Source: Deltaproteobacteria bacterium (lineage in GTDB: Bacteria > Desulfobacterota > Anaeroferrophillalia > Anaeroferrophillales > Tharpellaceae). Taken from it: a stretch of DNA of 42,479 nt. Positions 1 through 11,725 of the stretch are shown piece after piece. Each line of letters begins with the position of its first letter. Within the stretch, counting starts at the first letter, position 1. Under the pieces are notes generated by a model. The model was not told the origin of the DNA and did not search any database. It was given only the letters and a program-made list of their open reading frames with translations. Where the stretch lies: NCBI GenBank assembly GCA_016938065.1, contig JAFGVI010000008.1:1-42479 (forward strand), written 5' to 3'. Position numbers and translations under genes: made by a program.

Positions 1-2
1 CC

Positions 3-2006
<2,004 letters not shown>

Positions 2007-2022
2007 GCGATAATATCAGCAA

Positions 2023-2051
2023 GCTGCCTGCCGGAGGTTCCGGCAGGCAGC
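2023..2051. terminator. Perfect 13-bp hairpin after katG
   Basis: GCTGCCTGCCGGA (2023-2035) pairs without mismatch with 2039-2051 over a 3-nt loop, starting 17 nt after the katG stop. No U-tract follows on the plus strand, so it may stabilise the 3' end or act as a weak terminator. The following 210 bases up to the tolC-like stop hold no feature I can support. Confidence 0.6.
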
Positions 2052-2261
2052 AAAAACATCACTCCGTCAAACTGAAAACAGATAAAAGACCATCCCGACG
2101 ACAACAGTCGGCAACAAGGCCGCCAGCAGAAGACTGAAAGGTTATGGCCGCATTATCGTTGAAAGAAGTTAAAGAGGAGGTTTTAAGTCGATAGTATTCT
2201 GAGATGGTAATGAAAAATTCCTGCGCCGATATGAACTGTATTTTCCCCAACTTTACCATCT

Positions 2262-3950
2262 TCAACGAACTGATGCCAGGCTGATGCCGCGATGTTCCAG
2301 GAGGCTGCCTTCAGCCAGATAGAGGTTGACCAGAGCAATACGGTAGGCGATGAGCGCTTCAACTTCGGAGAGCTGACTCGAAAGCAGATCGCGCTGGGCC
2401 TGGGCCACCAGCAGAGAAGTGCTGGCCCCGATGGCAAAGCGCTCGGTTTCCGCCTGCAGGGTCTGTTCCTGAAAAGCCCGGGTCACCGCGCCGGCGGTAA
2501 TCTGCTGGCGGGCATTTTCAACCTCGTTGCGGGCCAGCCTGACATCCATCTGCACCAGGCTGCGCAGATTTTCCAGAGCAAGACCGGTCTGTTCCAGGGA
2601 AGCCCGGGCCGCCAGGTCGCGAGCGGCAGCCTGACGGTTATTCAAATAAGCGCTGAAACTAATACCGGCGGTAACTTCATAGTTGTCACGATCGATATTT
2701 TTAAACGCTTTGCCCAAGGCTTCGCCGTAGCCGGTTTTACCAAGATCGAAAAAGAGATCAAGTTTCGGCAGCAGACCATTGCGGGTACGCACAACCTCCA
2801 GGCGATGCTGTTCCCGGCGCAACCGGGCTTCGTTGAGATCGGGCCGCAGCTTATCGGCAAGTTCCAGTCTTGCCTGAAAGTCATCTCCCAGGTCAGCAAC
2901 CTCCGTCCGCGCCGAACTGGTGGCCGTAATCTGCAGAGCAAATTCTGCTTCTGCCTCAGCATTCAAGAGCCGCAACAGACGTAGACGCCGCTCCTCACGC
3001 TGGCTCTGCGCCGCCAGCAGCGCCTGCTGCCGGCGCGCCTTTTCAGCCCGGGCGGCAGCCGCGGCATTTCGCGGCAGCACCCCAACCTCGATGCGTTTTT
3101 CGACCTCATAAAGCTGCTGCCCGGCCACCTCCAGAGAACGTTGATAGAGAGCCAGACCTTCACCAGCCAGAACATAGCACCAATAAGCAATCTCGACCTC
3201 GGCCACCAGAGCTTCGACAAAGCCGCGCAGCTCATAAACCGAGGCCTGCCCAGCCAGTTGCGCCTGACGCACCGCCGCAAGATTGACCTTGGGACCAAAA
3301 CCTTGGAGCAAAGCCTGAGTCAGGCTCAAGCCGACTCGAAACTGCTGCTGTTCCGGGGTTCGGTTTGAAGTCGAGCGTTCATAACTCAGATTAAGCCCCA
3401 GATCAGCACCGCTCGGTAAATGCTGTTGCAGGCCGCTGTTCAGATTAAGATCTTCGCCCTCAACACTGAAACGTTCTTCGGTACTGCGGGAGACCTCACT
3501 GGCTCGTTCTTTAGAGTAATTAACATCGCCCAATAATTGCGGATCGAAAAGACCCCGCTCAATCTCCTCAAAGGTTCCGGCAATAACCGGGCCGTAACGC
3601 TGCACCTGCAGCTCCCGGTTGCGCCTCAGAGCCAGAAGCACGGCCTGCTCTAAAGAAAGAACGAGACGACCCGACTCGATTGCCGGCAGCGACGGCGCCT
3701 TATGCCATTCAGGCTCTGGATATCGGTCTGGGACCCGAGCCGCAGTCGCCGGTAAAACCGCCGGGGTTGAGTAAAGAGACTCAAGATTATAACCACGATC
3801 CGGCATCAGAGAGCCGGCCTGCGTAAGCCGGGGTAAAGCGACCAGAACCAGAGCTATACATGCCAGAGCTATAAAGTTTAAAGCAGTAAAGGCCGCCTTA
3901 AAAACCACCGCCCCTAGCCTCTGCCGGATTCCGGTCAAGGTAAAATTCAT
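2262..3950 (-). CDS. TolC-family outer membrane efflux channel
   Basis: Outer-membrane channel of a tripartite efflux pump. It has an N-terminal hydrophobic export segment (ALNFIALACIALVLVALPRLTQA) and then two long alanine/leucine/glutamate-rich helical repeats typical of outer membrane efflux proteins, including the ending pattern in which LVAQAQRDLLSSQLSEVEALIAY-like helices precede a NLYLAEG segment. It is 562 residues, somewhat longer than TolC itself. I prefer the ATG at 3950, which overlaps the pump stop as TGATG; an in-frame TTG lies one codon upstream. It is the last gene of the adaptor-pump-channel operon, so translational coupling is likely. The substrate cannot be read from sequence. 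Confidence 0.93.
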   Translation of the reverse strand: MNFTLTGIRQRLGAVVFKAAFTALNFIALACIALVLVALPRLTQAGSLMPDRGYNLESLYSTPAVLPATAARVPDRYPEPEWHKAPSLPAIESGRLVLSLEQAVLLALRRNRELQVQRYGPVIAGTFEEIERGLFDPQLLGDVNYSKERASEVSRSTEERFSVEGEDLNLNSGLQQHLPSGADLGLNLSYERSTSNRTPEQQQFRVGLSLTQALLQGFGPKVNLAAVRQAQLAGQASVYELRGFVEALVAEVEIAYWCYVLAGEGLALYQRSLEVAGQQLYEVEKRIEVGVLPRNAAAAARAEKARRQQALLAAQSQREERRLRLLRLLNAEAEAEFALQITATSSARTEVADLGDDFQARLELADKLRPDLNEARLRREQHRLEVVRTRNGLLPKLDLFFDLGKTGYGEALGKAFKNIDRDNYEVTAGISFSAYLNNRQAAARDLAARASLEQTGLALENLRSLVQMDVRLARNEVENARQQITAGAVTRAFQEQTLQAETERFAIGASTSLLVAQAQRDLLSSQLSEVEALIAYRIALVNLYLAEGSLLEHRGISLASVR

Positions 3951-6900
3951 CAAGATTTCTCCCGGCGCCCATGCACCAGACTGAAAACCACCGGAATTAA
4001 AACCAGGGTAATCAGGGTGGAAGCAGACAGGCCGCCAACCACGGCCCGGGCCAGCGGGGCCTGAGCATCAGCCCCCTCACCAATACCCAGAGCCAAAGGC
4101 ACCAGCGCCAGAATCGTGGTCAGGGTAGTCATCAAAATCGGCCGCAGCCGCCGCCGGCCGGCTTCGAACACGGCCGCAGCAACCGTCAGACCATCCTGGC
4201 GCAGACGCCCGGCCTGATCCACTAAAAGGATGGCATTATTAACGACAATCCCGCCGAGCATGATACAGCCGATATAGGACTGCAGATTCAAAGTGGTACG
4301 GGTCAGAAAAAGGGTAACCAGCACCCCGATGGCCGCCAGGGGCACACTCAGCATAACAATCAGCGGATCTTTCAATGATTCATATTGACAGGCCAACACC
4401 ATAAATACCAGAAGCAGGGCCAGCACCAGGGAGACCGTCAACTCCTTAGAGGCCCGCTGCTGTTCTTCGACATTGCCGGCCAGCCGCAACTCGTAACCCT
4501 CCGGCAGCACGATTCCGGCCAAAGCCTGACTGACATCATGAGCCACTGAGCCGAGATCACGTCCGGCAATATTGGCCTTAAGGGTTACCAGGCGCTGCTG
4601 ATCTTTACGCTCAATCAGAGCCGGCCCGCGCCCTGCAACCACATGCACAAGATTGCGCAGGACTACCCGGGCTCCGGATGGCGTCACCAGAACAAAATCG
4701 AGAATATCATCCAGGCTCTGTTTTTCCGCGTCTCTAAGCTGGACAAGAATCCGGTAGGATTGGCCCAGGGAGCGAAATTCACCGGCCCGGGAACCAGCAA
4801 TCGCAGTCTCGATCGTCTCTGAAATATCGCGCACACTTAAACCTAAATCGGCCGCCTTGTCCCGATCAATAAGGATGGACTGCTGCGGCACCCCCGCCTG
4901 CCGGCTGATTTCGATATCGGTAATCCCGGCGATATTTTCGATGACGGCCCCGGCCCGTTCGGCCAGCAGCGCCAGGGTATCAAGATCATAACCCCGGATC
5001 TCAACGCTGACCCCCTCATCCCCGCCGAGAATTCTTTCGAGAAGAAACTGACCCTGCGGCGCCCGGGTGCGGATTTTCATGCCGGCGATCCGCCCGTCCA
5101 GCCGCCGGCGCAGGTCTTCAGCAATTTCGAGATTGCTGCGCCGACGCTCGGCCGCCGGCAGCAGCGAGATCTGAATTTCACCTCTGGCATCAGCGTTTCT
5201 GCCGCCGGAAGAGGCGCTGGTGACCGAAGAGATGGCCTCCGGCACCGCCGGCAGCACCAGAGCCTCCATAATTCTGGTCTGCCGATCAACCAGATCGAGT
5301 CGGGTACCAACCTCCATCTCCCCGCTGACGCGCACTTCACCTTCATCACTGGGCGGCATGAACTCGGTGCCGATCAACGGAAAAAGCAGGAGACTGGCGG
5401 CCAGCAGCCCCAGTGAAACAGCCACCACCCGTCCGCGATGAGCCAACGCCAGCCTGAGCAGATGGGCGTAACTCCGATCCATGGTCTGAAAGAGGGCGTC
5501 GGCCCAGGCCCCAAGGCGGCTCAAGCGGGAGTTTTTCTGAGCTTGCGCCACCGGGTTCTGCAGAAGTTTGGCAGCGAGCATTGGCACCAGACTGAGGGCA
5601 ACCAGCAAAGAACAACTTAAGGAAAACATCACCGTATAAGCAAACTCCTTGAAAAGGAGACCGGAAACCCCACGGACAAAGACCAGCGGCAGAAAGATCA
5701 CCAGGGTCGTCAGGGTACTGGCGAAGATGGCGCCACCAACTTCCTGAGCCCCCTCTATCGCCGCCGGGGCCGCAGCCTCGCCATTTTCCTGGCGCCGGCG
5801 AAAGATATTTTCGAGTACGACCACGGCGCTGTCAACCATCATCCCGACCCCCAGGGCCAAGCCTCCCAAGGTCATCATATTGATGGTAAAACCGCCGAAG
5901 AAAATCATGGCAAAGGTGGCGATAATAGAAATTGGAATCGCCAGAGCAATAACCAGCGTACTACGGAAGTTACGGAGAAAGAAAAGGAGCACCAACACGG
6001 CCAGGCTCCCGCCATAAAGCACCGACTGAGCGACGTTACGAATCGAACGTTCGATAAAATTGCCCTGGTTAATAACCGGCACAACTTTCAGCTGCGGATA
6101 ATCCCGGTTGATCGCGGCAATTTCCGCCAGCACCCCGGTCGCAACATCGACGGTATTGGCATGCGGCTGCTTGCGAATGGCGATACGCAGGCCGGGATTG
6201 CCGTTGAGACGAATAATCCGGTTGCGCTTTTCATAGGTATCCCGAATCTGGGCAATCTGGCCCAGAGTGATCAGCCCCGCCTCCCGCTTACTGACCACCG
6301 TGTTACGAATCTGCTCGAGATCAACAAATTCGGCCGGGGCTCTTAAGGAAACGCTGTAACGCCCCTGCTCAATAGTGCCTGCGGGCAGGTCGAGATTGGC
6401 ATCGCGCAGGCCGTCAAGAATCTGATTCAGGGGTATGCCTAAGGCCTTGAGGCGCTCTGCGTCAAGCTCAACCCGAACCTCGCGATTATAAGCGCCCCAG
6501 GTGTCAACCTGAGCGACCCCGGGAATCCGGGCCAGACGAAAGCGCAACTGTTCTTCTATAATCCGGGTCAGTTCGACCGGGTCCATGGGGCTGGAAATCC
6601 CCATGATAACCACCGGGTAGCTGGCCACATCAAATTTACTGACCCGGGGCCGCACCACATCCTCAGGCAGTTCGCTGATCTCACTTTCAAGCTGGGCCTG
6701 AACATCGATCGCCGCCGTGCCGATGTCGGTGCCCCAGTTAAAGGTCACCCGCACCTGACTGCTGCCTTCAGTCGATTCTGAAGCAAGTTCTCTCACCCCC
6801 GGCACGGTCGCAATGATCTCTTCAACAATCTGGGTAACCAGCTGCTCCATGACAACCGGACTAGCGCCTTCATAGCCGGTGCGGACGGTCAGGGTCGGGA

Positions 6901-7024
6901 GCTCGATATTAGGCAGCATATCAACCTGCAGGCGGCTGAAGGAGATCAACCCGAGAATAATCACGATCATTGTCACCATCGTCACAAAGACCGGGCGGCG
7001 CACACTGAATGAAGGCAGATTCAC
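3950..7024 (-). CDS. RND-family efflux pump inner-membrane subunit
   Basis: Proton-driven RND transporter of 1024 residues, the normal AcrB-type length. Seen: the N-terminal [20 protein letters not shown] transmembrane start, large periplasmic porter/docking regions, the TM4 motif [20 protein letters not shown], and the second-half TM10 region with [14 protein letters not shown]. AcrB has two adjacent Asp in TM4; here only the first is kept (VDS), as in many non-enteric RND pumps. The start is GTG, overlapping the adaptor stop by 4 bp (GTGA), which supports translational coupling. Together with the adaptor and the TolC-like channel it forms a complete pump. It resembles multidrug (HAE-type) more than heavy-metal pumps, since no metal motif is apparent; the actual substrate is unknown. 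Confidence 0.96.
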   Translation of the reverse strand: MNLPSFSVRRPVFVTMVTMIVIILGLISFSRLQVDMLPNIELPTLTVRTGYEGASPVVMEQLVTQIVEEIIATVPGVRELASESTEGSSQVRVTFNWGTDIGTAAIDVQAQLESEISELPEDVVRPRVSKFDVASYPVVIMGISSPMDPVELTRIIEEQLRFRLARIPGVAQVDTWGAYNREVRVELDAERLKALGIPLNQILDGLRDANLDLPAGTIEQGRYSVSLRAPAEFVDLEQIRNTVVSKREAGLITLGQIAQIRDTYEKRNRIIRLNGNPGLRIAIRKQPHANTVDVATGVLAEIAAINRDYPQLKVVPVINQGNFIERSIRNVAQSVLYGGSLAVLVLLFFLRNFRSTLVIALAIPISIIATFAMIFFGGFTINMMTLGGLALGVGMMVDSAVVVLENIFRRRQENGEAAAPAAIEGAQEVGGAIFASTLTTLVIFLPLVFVRGVSGLLFKEFAYTVMFSLSCSLLVALSLVPMLAAKLLQNPVAQAQKNSRLSRLGAWADALFQTMDRSYAHLLRLALAHRGRVVAVSLGLLAASLLLFPLIGTEFMPPSDEGEVRVSGEMEVGTRLDLVDRQTRIMEALVLPAVPEAISSVTSASSGGRNADARGEIQISLLPAAERRRSNLEIAEDLRRRLDGRIAGMKIRTRAPQGQFLLERILGGDEGVSVEIRGYDLDTLALLAERAGAVIENIAGITDIEISRQAGVPQQSILIDRDKAADLGLSVRDISETIETAIAGSRAGEFRSLGQSYRILVQLRDAEKQSLDDILDFVLVTPSGARVVLRNLVHVVAGRGPALIERKDQQRLVTLKANIAGRDLGSVAHDVSQALAGIVLPEGYELRLAGNVEEQQRASKELTVSLVLALLLVFMVLACQYESLKDPLIVMLSVPLAAIGVLVTLFLTRTTLNLQSYIGCIMLGGIVVNNAILLVDQAGRLRQDGLTVAAAVFEAGRRRLRPILMTTLTTILALVPLALGIGEGADAQAPLARAVVGGLSASTLITLVLIPVVFSLVHGRREKS

Positions 7025-8217
7025 TGAAGCTTGCGACCTCCGGTTTCCGGGGTTGGAGAGGCGACGACACTGATCAGGGAACCATCTTTAATAAGCTGCT
7101 GGCCTAAGGTAACGACGCGCCCGGAAAGCTTGCTGTCTAAAAGCTGTACGCGCTCACCATCCTGAATCCCGGGTTCTACCTCGACCCATTTAACCGTCGT
7201 GCCCTTCTCGTCCAGGAGAAACACCCCGGTCTGCTGCCGGCGCCGGCAGAGGGCGGTTTCGGGCACACTGAGAGCATCTGCAACCTGCTCAAGAACCAGG
7301 GTACAACGACCGAACATGCCGGGCTTAAGGAGCAGTTCAGGATTGGGTACCAGAATTTCGATGCGGGCCTGCCGCGTTGCCGGCTGAAAAACCGGAGCGA
7401 TGCGTTGCACCGAGCCCGTAAAAATTTTCCCCGGAAAGGCATCCGTCGTCAACGTCGCCGGCTCTCCGAGAACTATTTTAGCGTAATCTTTTTCACTTAC
7501 CTCAATCACCGCGACGACTACGTCGAGTTCAACAATGGAAAAAAGAGCCCCGTTAGCCGCGATCGTACTGCCTTCATCGACAAAACGTTCAGCGACGATG
7601 CGATCATCGTCACCCTGGTCCCACTCAGCCTTGACCCGGGTGTATTCGAGACGAATTTCAGCGGCGGCCAGGGCCGCGGCTTCCTGCTTCAGGGTAGCGG
7701 CCGCAACCTTGACCGCCGCCTGACTGTTAAGAAATTCGGCCTCAGCCGTATCCCGCGCGCTGTCGGAAGCGATACCACGCTGATGCAGCGCCTGATTGCG
7801 CGACAATTCACGCTGAGCGATCCGCAGACGACTCTGGGCCGCGCCGGAATCGGCCTCAGCCACGGCCAGCCGGGCTTGAGCTTCCGCCACCCCCTGCCGG
7901 GCTTCGGAATCATCAAGCCGGGCCAGAAGCTGGCCCCGATGCACCGGATCGGCAACCTCAACCAGGAGCCGGGCCACCCGGCCGCTGACCTTGGCCGCCA
8001 CTCGGCATTGAGCGAACGGCTCAATCGTCCCGCTGAAAACCCGCTTGCAAGCCAACGGACCCCGCTGCACCTCTGCGACCTCGACCGGAACCGGAAGCTT
8101 GCCCGATACCGGCGAAACCTGATCCTGAACATCCTTAAAAAGATGCAGCCCTGAAACCGACAAGATAAAAACCAAAGCCCCGGCCAACCCGAGCGATCTG
8201 AATTTTGACGACAACAC
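7021..8217 (-). CDS. RND efflux periplasmic adaptor (membrane fusion protein)
   Basis: HlyD/AcrA-type periplasmic adaptor linking the RND pump to the outer-membrane channel. It is 398 residues: an N-terminal hydrophobic segment ([19 protein letters not shown]), then a lipoyl half-motif ([18 protein letters not shown]), an alpha-helical hairpin rich in Ala/Glu/Gln, the second lipoyl half, and beta-barrel and membrane-proximal domains ending near residue 385. No lipobox Cys follows the hydrophobic segment, so it is probably anchored by an uncleaved helix. The start is GTG, preceded by AAGGGAG at 5-nt spacing. It is the first gene of the three-gene operon. Confidence 0.95.
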   Translation of the reverse strand: MLSSKFRSLGLAGALVFILSVSGLHLFKDVQDQVSPVSGKLPVPVEVAEVQRGPLACKRVFSGTIEPFAQCRVAAKVSGRVARLLVEVADPVHRGQLLARLDDSEARQGVAEAQARLAVAEADSGAAQSRLRIAQRELSRNQALHQRGIASDSARDTAEAEFLNSQAAVKVAAATLKQEAAALAAAEIRLEYTRVKAEWDQGDDDRIVAERFVDEGSTIAANGALFSIVELDVVVAVIEVSEKDYAKIVLGEPATLTTDAFPGKIFTGSVQRIAPVFQPATRQARIEILVPNPELLLKPGMFGRCTLVLEQVADALSVPETALCRRRQQTGVFLLDEKGTTVKWVEVEPGIQDGERVQLLDSKLSGRVVTLGQQLIKDGSLISVVASPTPETGGRKLQ

Positions 8218-8291
8218 GAAATCTCCCTTTATTTACAGGCCCCAAATTCACGGTACAAGGCTTATTCTTTAAGCTTTTTCAAGGTAAAACT

Positions 8292-8321
8292 CTATAGCAC
8301 AGAGAAATGCGGACTAGCAAG
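8292..8321 (-). promoter_or_regulatory. Candidate promoter of the efflux operon
   Basis: On the minus strand TTGCTA (8321-8316) is followed after 18 nt by TATAGA (8297-8292), about 75 nt upstream of the adaptor GTG. The -35 is imperfect, so this is only a candidate. No repressor gene of the usual TetR/MarR kind lies beside the operon. Confidence 0.35.
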
Positions 8322-8409
8322 ACATGTCGTTGTGCCTCACCGGAAAACAACAATCGATGACAACCCCAGACCAGCCTCTCCCCCGACCCGGATCAATCAT
8401 CGAAACGGG

Positions 8410-8455
8410 TGACAACCATATTGTGGTTGACAAATTGCCGGCATGAATCTATACT
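8410..8455 (+). promoter_or_regulatory. Strong sigma-70 promoter with overlapping inverted repeat
   Basis: TTGACA (8427-8432), a 17-nt spacer and TATACT (8450-8455) make a near-consensus promoter, so transcription should start near 8462. An inverted repeat, CAACCA-TATTG-TGGTTG (8413-8429), abuts and overlaps the -35. The half-site TGACAACC occurs at 8410-8417 and again as a direct repeat at 8358-8365, 52 bp (about five helical turns) upstream. This arrangement suggests an operator. The promoter rules out the ATG at 8443, which would lie upstream of the transcript. Confidence 0.75.
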
Positions 8456-8505
8456 TGATTGATAAAGTTTTAATTGAACGGCAAAAAAATTATCCGGGGA
8501 TGAAT

Positions 8506-8784
8506 ATGAAAACCGGCAAAACAACTGAGGAAAAAGATAGTTTAAAAAATCTGCTTCACGACTTCAATCTTGGCCTGAACCAGGAAACGGAAACGGCTAA
8601 GGAAAAACAGACTCAAGTTCCGCAGGCTGCGGATATCTCTCTACCACAGTTGCTGGTCGAGGCCTTTCAGAGCGGACTGAAAGAAAAAGCCAACGATTGC
8701 GACTGCAGCGAAGAGTGCGCAAAGACGCCGCAGGATTCGAGGCCTGAACCCCACGCTTGTCGAGGTTGTCATCATCATGTCTGA
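8506..8784 (+). CDS. Small protein with Cys/His-rich C-terminus, unknown function
   Basis: I do not recognise this protein. From the ATG at 8506 it has 92 residues: a Lys/Glu-rich N-terminus, a short predicted helix (LPQLLVEAFQSGLKEKA), and a tail with five Cys and four His (CDCSEEC, then HACRGCHHHV) that looks able to bind a metal ion. The start is chosen because GGGGA ends 5 nt before 8506. The ATG at 8443 lies inside the promoter, and the ATG at 8500 has poor ribosome-binding context. It is the first gene of a three-gene overlapping unit and shares 8 bp with the next gene. Confidence 0.7.
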   Translation: MKTGKTTEEKDSLKNLLHDFNLGLNQETETAKEKQTQVPQAADISLPQLLVEAFQSGLKEKANDCDCSEECAKTPQDSRPEPHACRGCHHHV

Positions 8785-9010
8785 AGAACCGAATCTTCGT
8801 TTGCCGATCAGAATTGTCGCTGCCCTGCCGGATCTGATGGTAGCGGAAGATTACCTGAACTGCAGCCCTGACCAGAAGAAGATCAGGGTGCGAATCTCAT
8901 TTGATGACAACGGTGTCGCAATCCTGGGCGACAGCCTTCATGTCGCCGCCCTGGAGAAACTGCTGGCCGACAGCGGCGCCAATTGCCTGGAACGAACTTT
9001 ATGCGGATAA
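8777..9010 (+). CDS. Small unknown protein, middle gene of orphan cassette
   Basis: A protein of 77 residues without a family I recognise. After a charged start it alternates short hydrophobic strands (LPIRIVAAL, KIRVRISF, GVAILGD) with a helix (VAALEKLLADSG), so a small alpha/beta fold is plausible. It has two Cys near the C-terminus. It overlaps the upstream gene by 8 bp and the downstream gene by 10 bp, so its translation is probably coupled to theirs. Coding likelihood rests on this tight overlap and shared promoter; there is no homology argument. Confidence 0.65.
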   Translation: MSEEPNLRLPIRIVAALPDLMVAEDYLNCSPDQKKIRVRISFDDNGVAILGDSLHVAALEKLLADSGANCLERTLCG

Positions 9011-10203
9011 TCAGCGACCGCCCCGACCTGATCGCAACCCTTCTCAGCGGGTTTCTGCAGAATCTTGCCACCTCATCGGAAAATGATTGCCGGCCGTTTT
9101 TCGCGAATGCAGACCTGCCCCTGGTCTGTCCCGATGGCGAGAGCATAAAACTATTAAGTTCTTCACCAGCAATCCAACTGCAAAAAGCCTGGTTCAAGCT
9201 GATCGATAATGCAGCCGTCTGCCGCCTTTTACCGGAAATACCGGATAAACAGATTACAATAACCCCCACATTAACCGCACTGGCGATTGTTGCATACAAT
9301 TTTTCAAAAATATCCTCATGCAAAGGGCTTAATACAACCGCACTGCCCGCAGAGTTTAGCGGCCTGAATTACAATCTGCAGCTCTGCCGGTCAATACCCG
9401 CCGCCGCACCAATCAGTGCAGTTATCTATGATAAGCTGATCGACTGCGGCTGCCGGATCAGGCGGAAAAATCCGCCGGCAGACATTTCTGAAAAACGGTT
9501 CCTGACCGCCCTGCTGGCCCTTAATCCTTTAAGCGAACTTAAGAATCTCGACCTCGCCCTGCCTGCAGCTCTCAGCCGATTAACGAAAAGCTACCTGCCC
9601 CAGGGCCAGAATATTAAAGAGTCATCTGTTCAAGGAGAAAACCGCCTGAATGATGACGGTAACGGAGACGGCAACTGTGAGCAGTGGTGGATTCAGGCCG
9701 AAAACCTGCTTAGCAACCTCTCGTTAAAGAGACTTTTGCGGGATCAATGGCTGATTCTTCCGGAGAACAGTTTAAGCTGTACGGGTTTGGGGATTTTTCT
9801 GGAAGAGTTGCGCCGAAGGGGAGAAGAGAAGTTCCGCACCACGATTCTTGAATTTTTTGAAGCTTATGATTACATGCATTGCCAACAGCGACCAGAAACT
9901 GCAGGTAACGATGCAGCGCACCCACTCGGCTACCCGCGGCTGACCATCATTAAACATCTCCTGGAATCAAAAAATCGTCAGCTTAACCGCAGAGGCAATG
10001 AATATTTTCTCAAATTCAGAGCCCTGCTGGAGATCATTGCCCGAGAGCAGTCAATCCCGAGAGAATTCCGCCATTTAAGCCGTGAATTCTGCCTGCAGCA
10101 TCTGGCTCCCCTCACGGCTCTAGCCACAGTTGTCGGGGGTGACCGCGAGATGCGAACCCCAACTTTCGGCAAAATTCAATTTTCCGACCGGCCACGAACC
10201 TGA
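9001..10203 (+). CDS. Unknown 400-residue protein, third gene of orphan cassette
   Basis: Not recognised. It appears soluble and mostly helical, with no signal peptide or membrane segment and with about a dozen scattered Cys (for example LIDCGCRIRRK). A charged linker rich in Asn/Asp/Gly lies near residue 220, separating two parts. The C-terminal part is basic/aromatic, with helices such as RGEEKFRTTILEFFEAYDYMH and REQSIPREFRHLSREF. I use the ATG at 9001; an upstream in-frame TTG at 8983 is possible. It overlaps the middle gene by 10 bp. Transcription probably ends in the repeat/hairpin at 10232-10315, before the convergent mtaB. No catalytic motif is evident. Confidence 0.75.
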   Translation: MRIISDRPDLIATLLSGFLQNLATSSENDCRPFFANADLPLVCPDGESIKLLSSSPAIQLQKAWFKLIDNAAVCRLLPEIPDKQITITPTLTALAIVAYNFSKISSCKGLNTTALPAEFSGLNYNLQLCRSIPAAAPISAVIYDKLIDCGCRIRRKNPPADISEKRFLTALLALNPLSELKNLDLALPAALSRLTKSYLPQGQNIKESSVQGENRLNDDGNGDGNCEQWWIQAENLLSNLSLKRLLRDQWLILPENSLSCTGLGIFLEELRRRGEEKFRTTILEFFEAYDYMHCQQRPETAGNDAAHPLGYPRLTIIKHLLESKNRQLNRRGNEYFLKFRALLEIIAREQSIPREFRHLSREFCLQHLAPLTALATVVGGDREMRTPTFGKIQFSDRPRT

Positions 10204-10231
10204 ACCCGGTGCCAGCTAAATCTGTATTTTC

Positions 10232-10315
10232 ACCACAGAGGGCACAGAGTTCACAGAGAAAAACTCACATACATTTGTCTCTGTGTCCTCTAAATGAGCC
10301 GAGCGAACGTGTGGT
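10232..10315. repeat. Dispersed palindromic repeat, family A, copy 1
   Basis: An ACCACAGAG...CACAGAG block is followed by CTCTGTG and ends with GAGCGAACGTGTGGT, so the ends are complementary and the unit can fold into a long imperfect hairpin. The same architecture with shared core words (CACAGAGAAAA, AGCGAACG, GTGGT) recurs at 27670-27763. Here it lies between two convergent genes and may serve as a bidirectional terminator. Confidence 0.75.
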
Positions 10316-10320
10316 GTAGC

Positions 10321-11691
10321 TTACACTAATTCGAGCGTTGCCTGTATGCGTTTGCCGTCCCACGCATAGGCCCGTACGGTCGCCTCAGATCCCGCCCGCA
10401 GAGAATCATTTTCATCCAGATTGGTCACCAGCACCGGCAGATAGTTGCGACTGTGACCAAACCAGGCAGTGCCATACTGACTGTCATCAACCCCGTTTTC
10501 GAGCAGCACTTTAAGCGCATGGCCGAGATTCTTCGTGATAAAAACCTCCCGTTTCTGCCGACCCAAAGCGCCAAGTTCCGCGGCCCGCGCTTTTTTCTCG
10601 GCACCCGCAACCCGATCCGGCCAGGAAGCCGCCACCGTCCCCTGGCGCGGCGAATAGGGAAAAACATGCAGATAGCCCAGCTCAACTTTCTCAACCAGAG
10701 CCAAGGTTTCCCGAAAAGCTCTCTCATCTTCAGCCGGAAAACCGACAATCAGATCTGTACCGATATTCAGCCGACCGGAACCGGCATCCAGTAAAGCAAA
10801 GATTTTTTCAATATCAGAGCGCCGATAGGGCCGCCCCATCGCCCCTAAAACCCGATCACTGGCCGACTGCAGCGAAAGATGCAGATGTTCACAGAGCGGA
10901 GATTGAGGATCATGCAGCAAAGCTGTAATTTCGGGGGTTATTTCATGCGGCTGCAGCGACCCCAGACGCAGCCGCAGATCAGGAAATTCGTCAACCAGCT
11001 GCAAGAGAAGTGAAGTCAGGCTGAAGCCGGCCCCGACATCCTCACCATAACGGCCGATATGAATTCCGGTTAGAACAACTTCACGAAAACCGGCGGCAGC
11101 CAGTCCCCTGCATTCCGCCAGCACCTTTTCCGGAGGCAGACTGCGACAGCGACCCCGCAGATAAGGAATAATACAATAACGACAAAAGGCGTTGCAGCCG
11201 TCCTGAATCTTGACCACGGCCCGGCTGCGGCCACGTTCACAATCGGCTCGCAAAAGCCCGATCTCGAGTTCTCCGAAAATGCCGATCTCATCAAGCTGAC
11301 CAGCACCCATTCCTTCGAGTTGCCGGGTCAACCGTGAGACCAGCTCTTTTTTACCGGCATTGCCGCAGAGCACTTCCAGACTTTCAATTTCAGCCGCCTT
11401 TTGCGGCTCGGCCACAACCGCACAACCGGCCAGAGCGACCCGGGCTTCGGGATAACGTTTCAAGGCCCGTCTTGCCGCCTGCAAACTCTGGCGCGCGGCC
11501 TCAGCCGTCACCGCACAGCTGTTGATAACAACAGCCTCACACGGCCCTTTTTTAACGACCTGCCACCCCTGCCGACGAAACTCAGAAGCCAGCCCCTGAC
11601 TCTCATAGTGATTAACCTTGCAACCCAGGGTTTCGATAAGAACTCGGGGCCCGAGAATCAGGGACATGGCATACGGTAATTTTTTCGGCAT
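10321..11691 (-). CDS. mtaB: tRNA t6A37 methylthiotransferase MtaB
   Basis: Radical-SAM methylthiotransferase that converts t6A37 to ms2t6A37 in tRNAs reading ANN codons. Domain order is complete in 456 residues: an N-terminal MTTase domain with its three cluster cysteines (GCKVN, SCAVTAEA, GCAV), the radical-SAM motif DGCNAFCRYCIIPYLRGR (CxxxCxxC), and a C-terminal TRAM-like region. The GCKVN...ES signature is typical of MtaB and separates it from MiaB and RimO. The start at 11691 lacks a clear ribosome-binding site; ATG 24 bp downstream (MSLILGPR) is an alternative. It is convergent with the orphan cassette; an HD-domain gene is encoded upstream on the same strand. Confidence 0.9.
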   Translation of the reverse strand: MPKKLPYAMSLILGPRVLIETLGCKVNHYESQGLASEFRRQGWQVVKKGPCEAVVINSCAVTAEAARQSLQAARRALKRYPEARVALAGCAVVAEPQKAAEIESLEVLCGNAGKKELVSRLTRQLEGMGAGQLDEIGIFGELEIGLLRADCERGRSRAVVKIQDGCNAFCRYCIIPYLRGRCRSLPPEKVLAECRGLAAAGFREVVLTGIHIGRYGEDVGAGFSLTSLLLQLVDEFPDLRLRLGSLQPHEITPEITALLHDPQSPLCEHLHLSLQSASDRVLGAMGRPYRRSDIEKIFALLDAGSGRLNIGTDLIVGFPAEDERAFRETLALVEKVELGYLHVFPYSPRQGTVAASWPDRVAGAEKKARAAELGALGRQKREVFITKNLGHALKVLLENGVDDSQYGTAWFGHSRNYLPVLVTNLDENDSLRAGSEATVRAYAWDGKRIQATLELV

Positions 11692-11725
11692 CTACAAATC
11701 CAACAGTTGAAAATCTATATCTCTC

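Noticed and set aside
2052-2261. Small gene between katG and the tolC-like gene
   Set aside because: Only very short frames are present and none has coding character, despite a GAGGAGG near 2175.
7405-8154. Open frame of 249 codons on the plus strand
   Set aside because: It lies wholly antisense to the RND adaptor, has biased low-complexity composition and no domain; a shadow of high-GC coding.
9001-10203. Possible toxin-antitoxin or phage-defence assignment of the orphan cassette
   Set aside because: No nuclease, NTPase, TIR, HEPN, PIN or reverse transcriptase motif is visible, so no such function can be claimed.
10232-10315. CRISPR-like repeat
   Set aside because: CACAGAG words repeat within the unit, but there are no regularly spaced spacers and no cas genes; it is a hairpin repeat.
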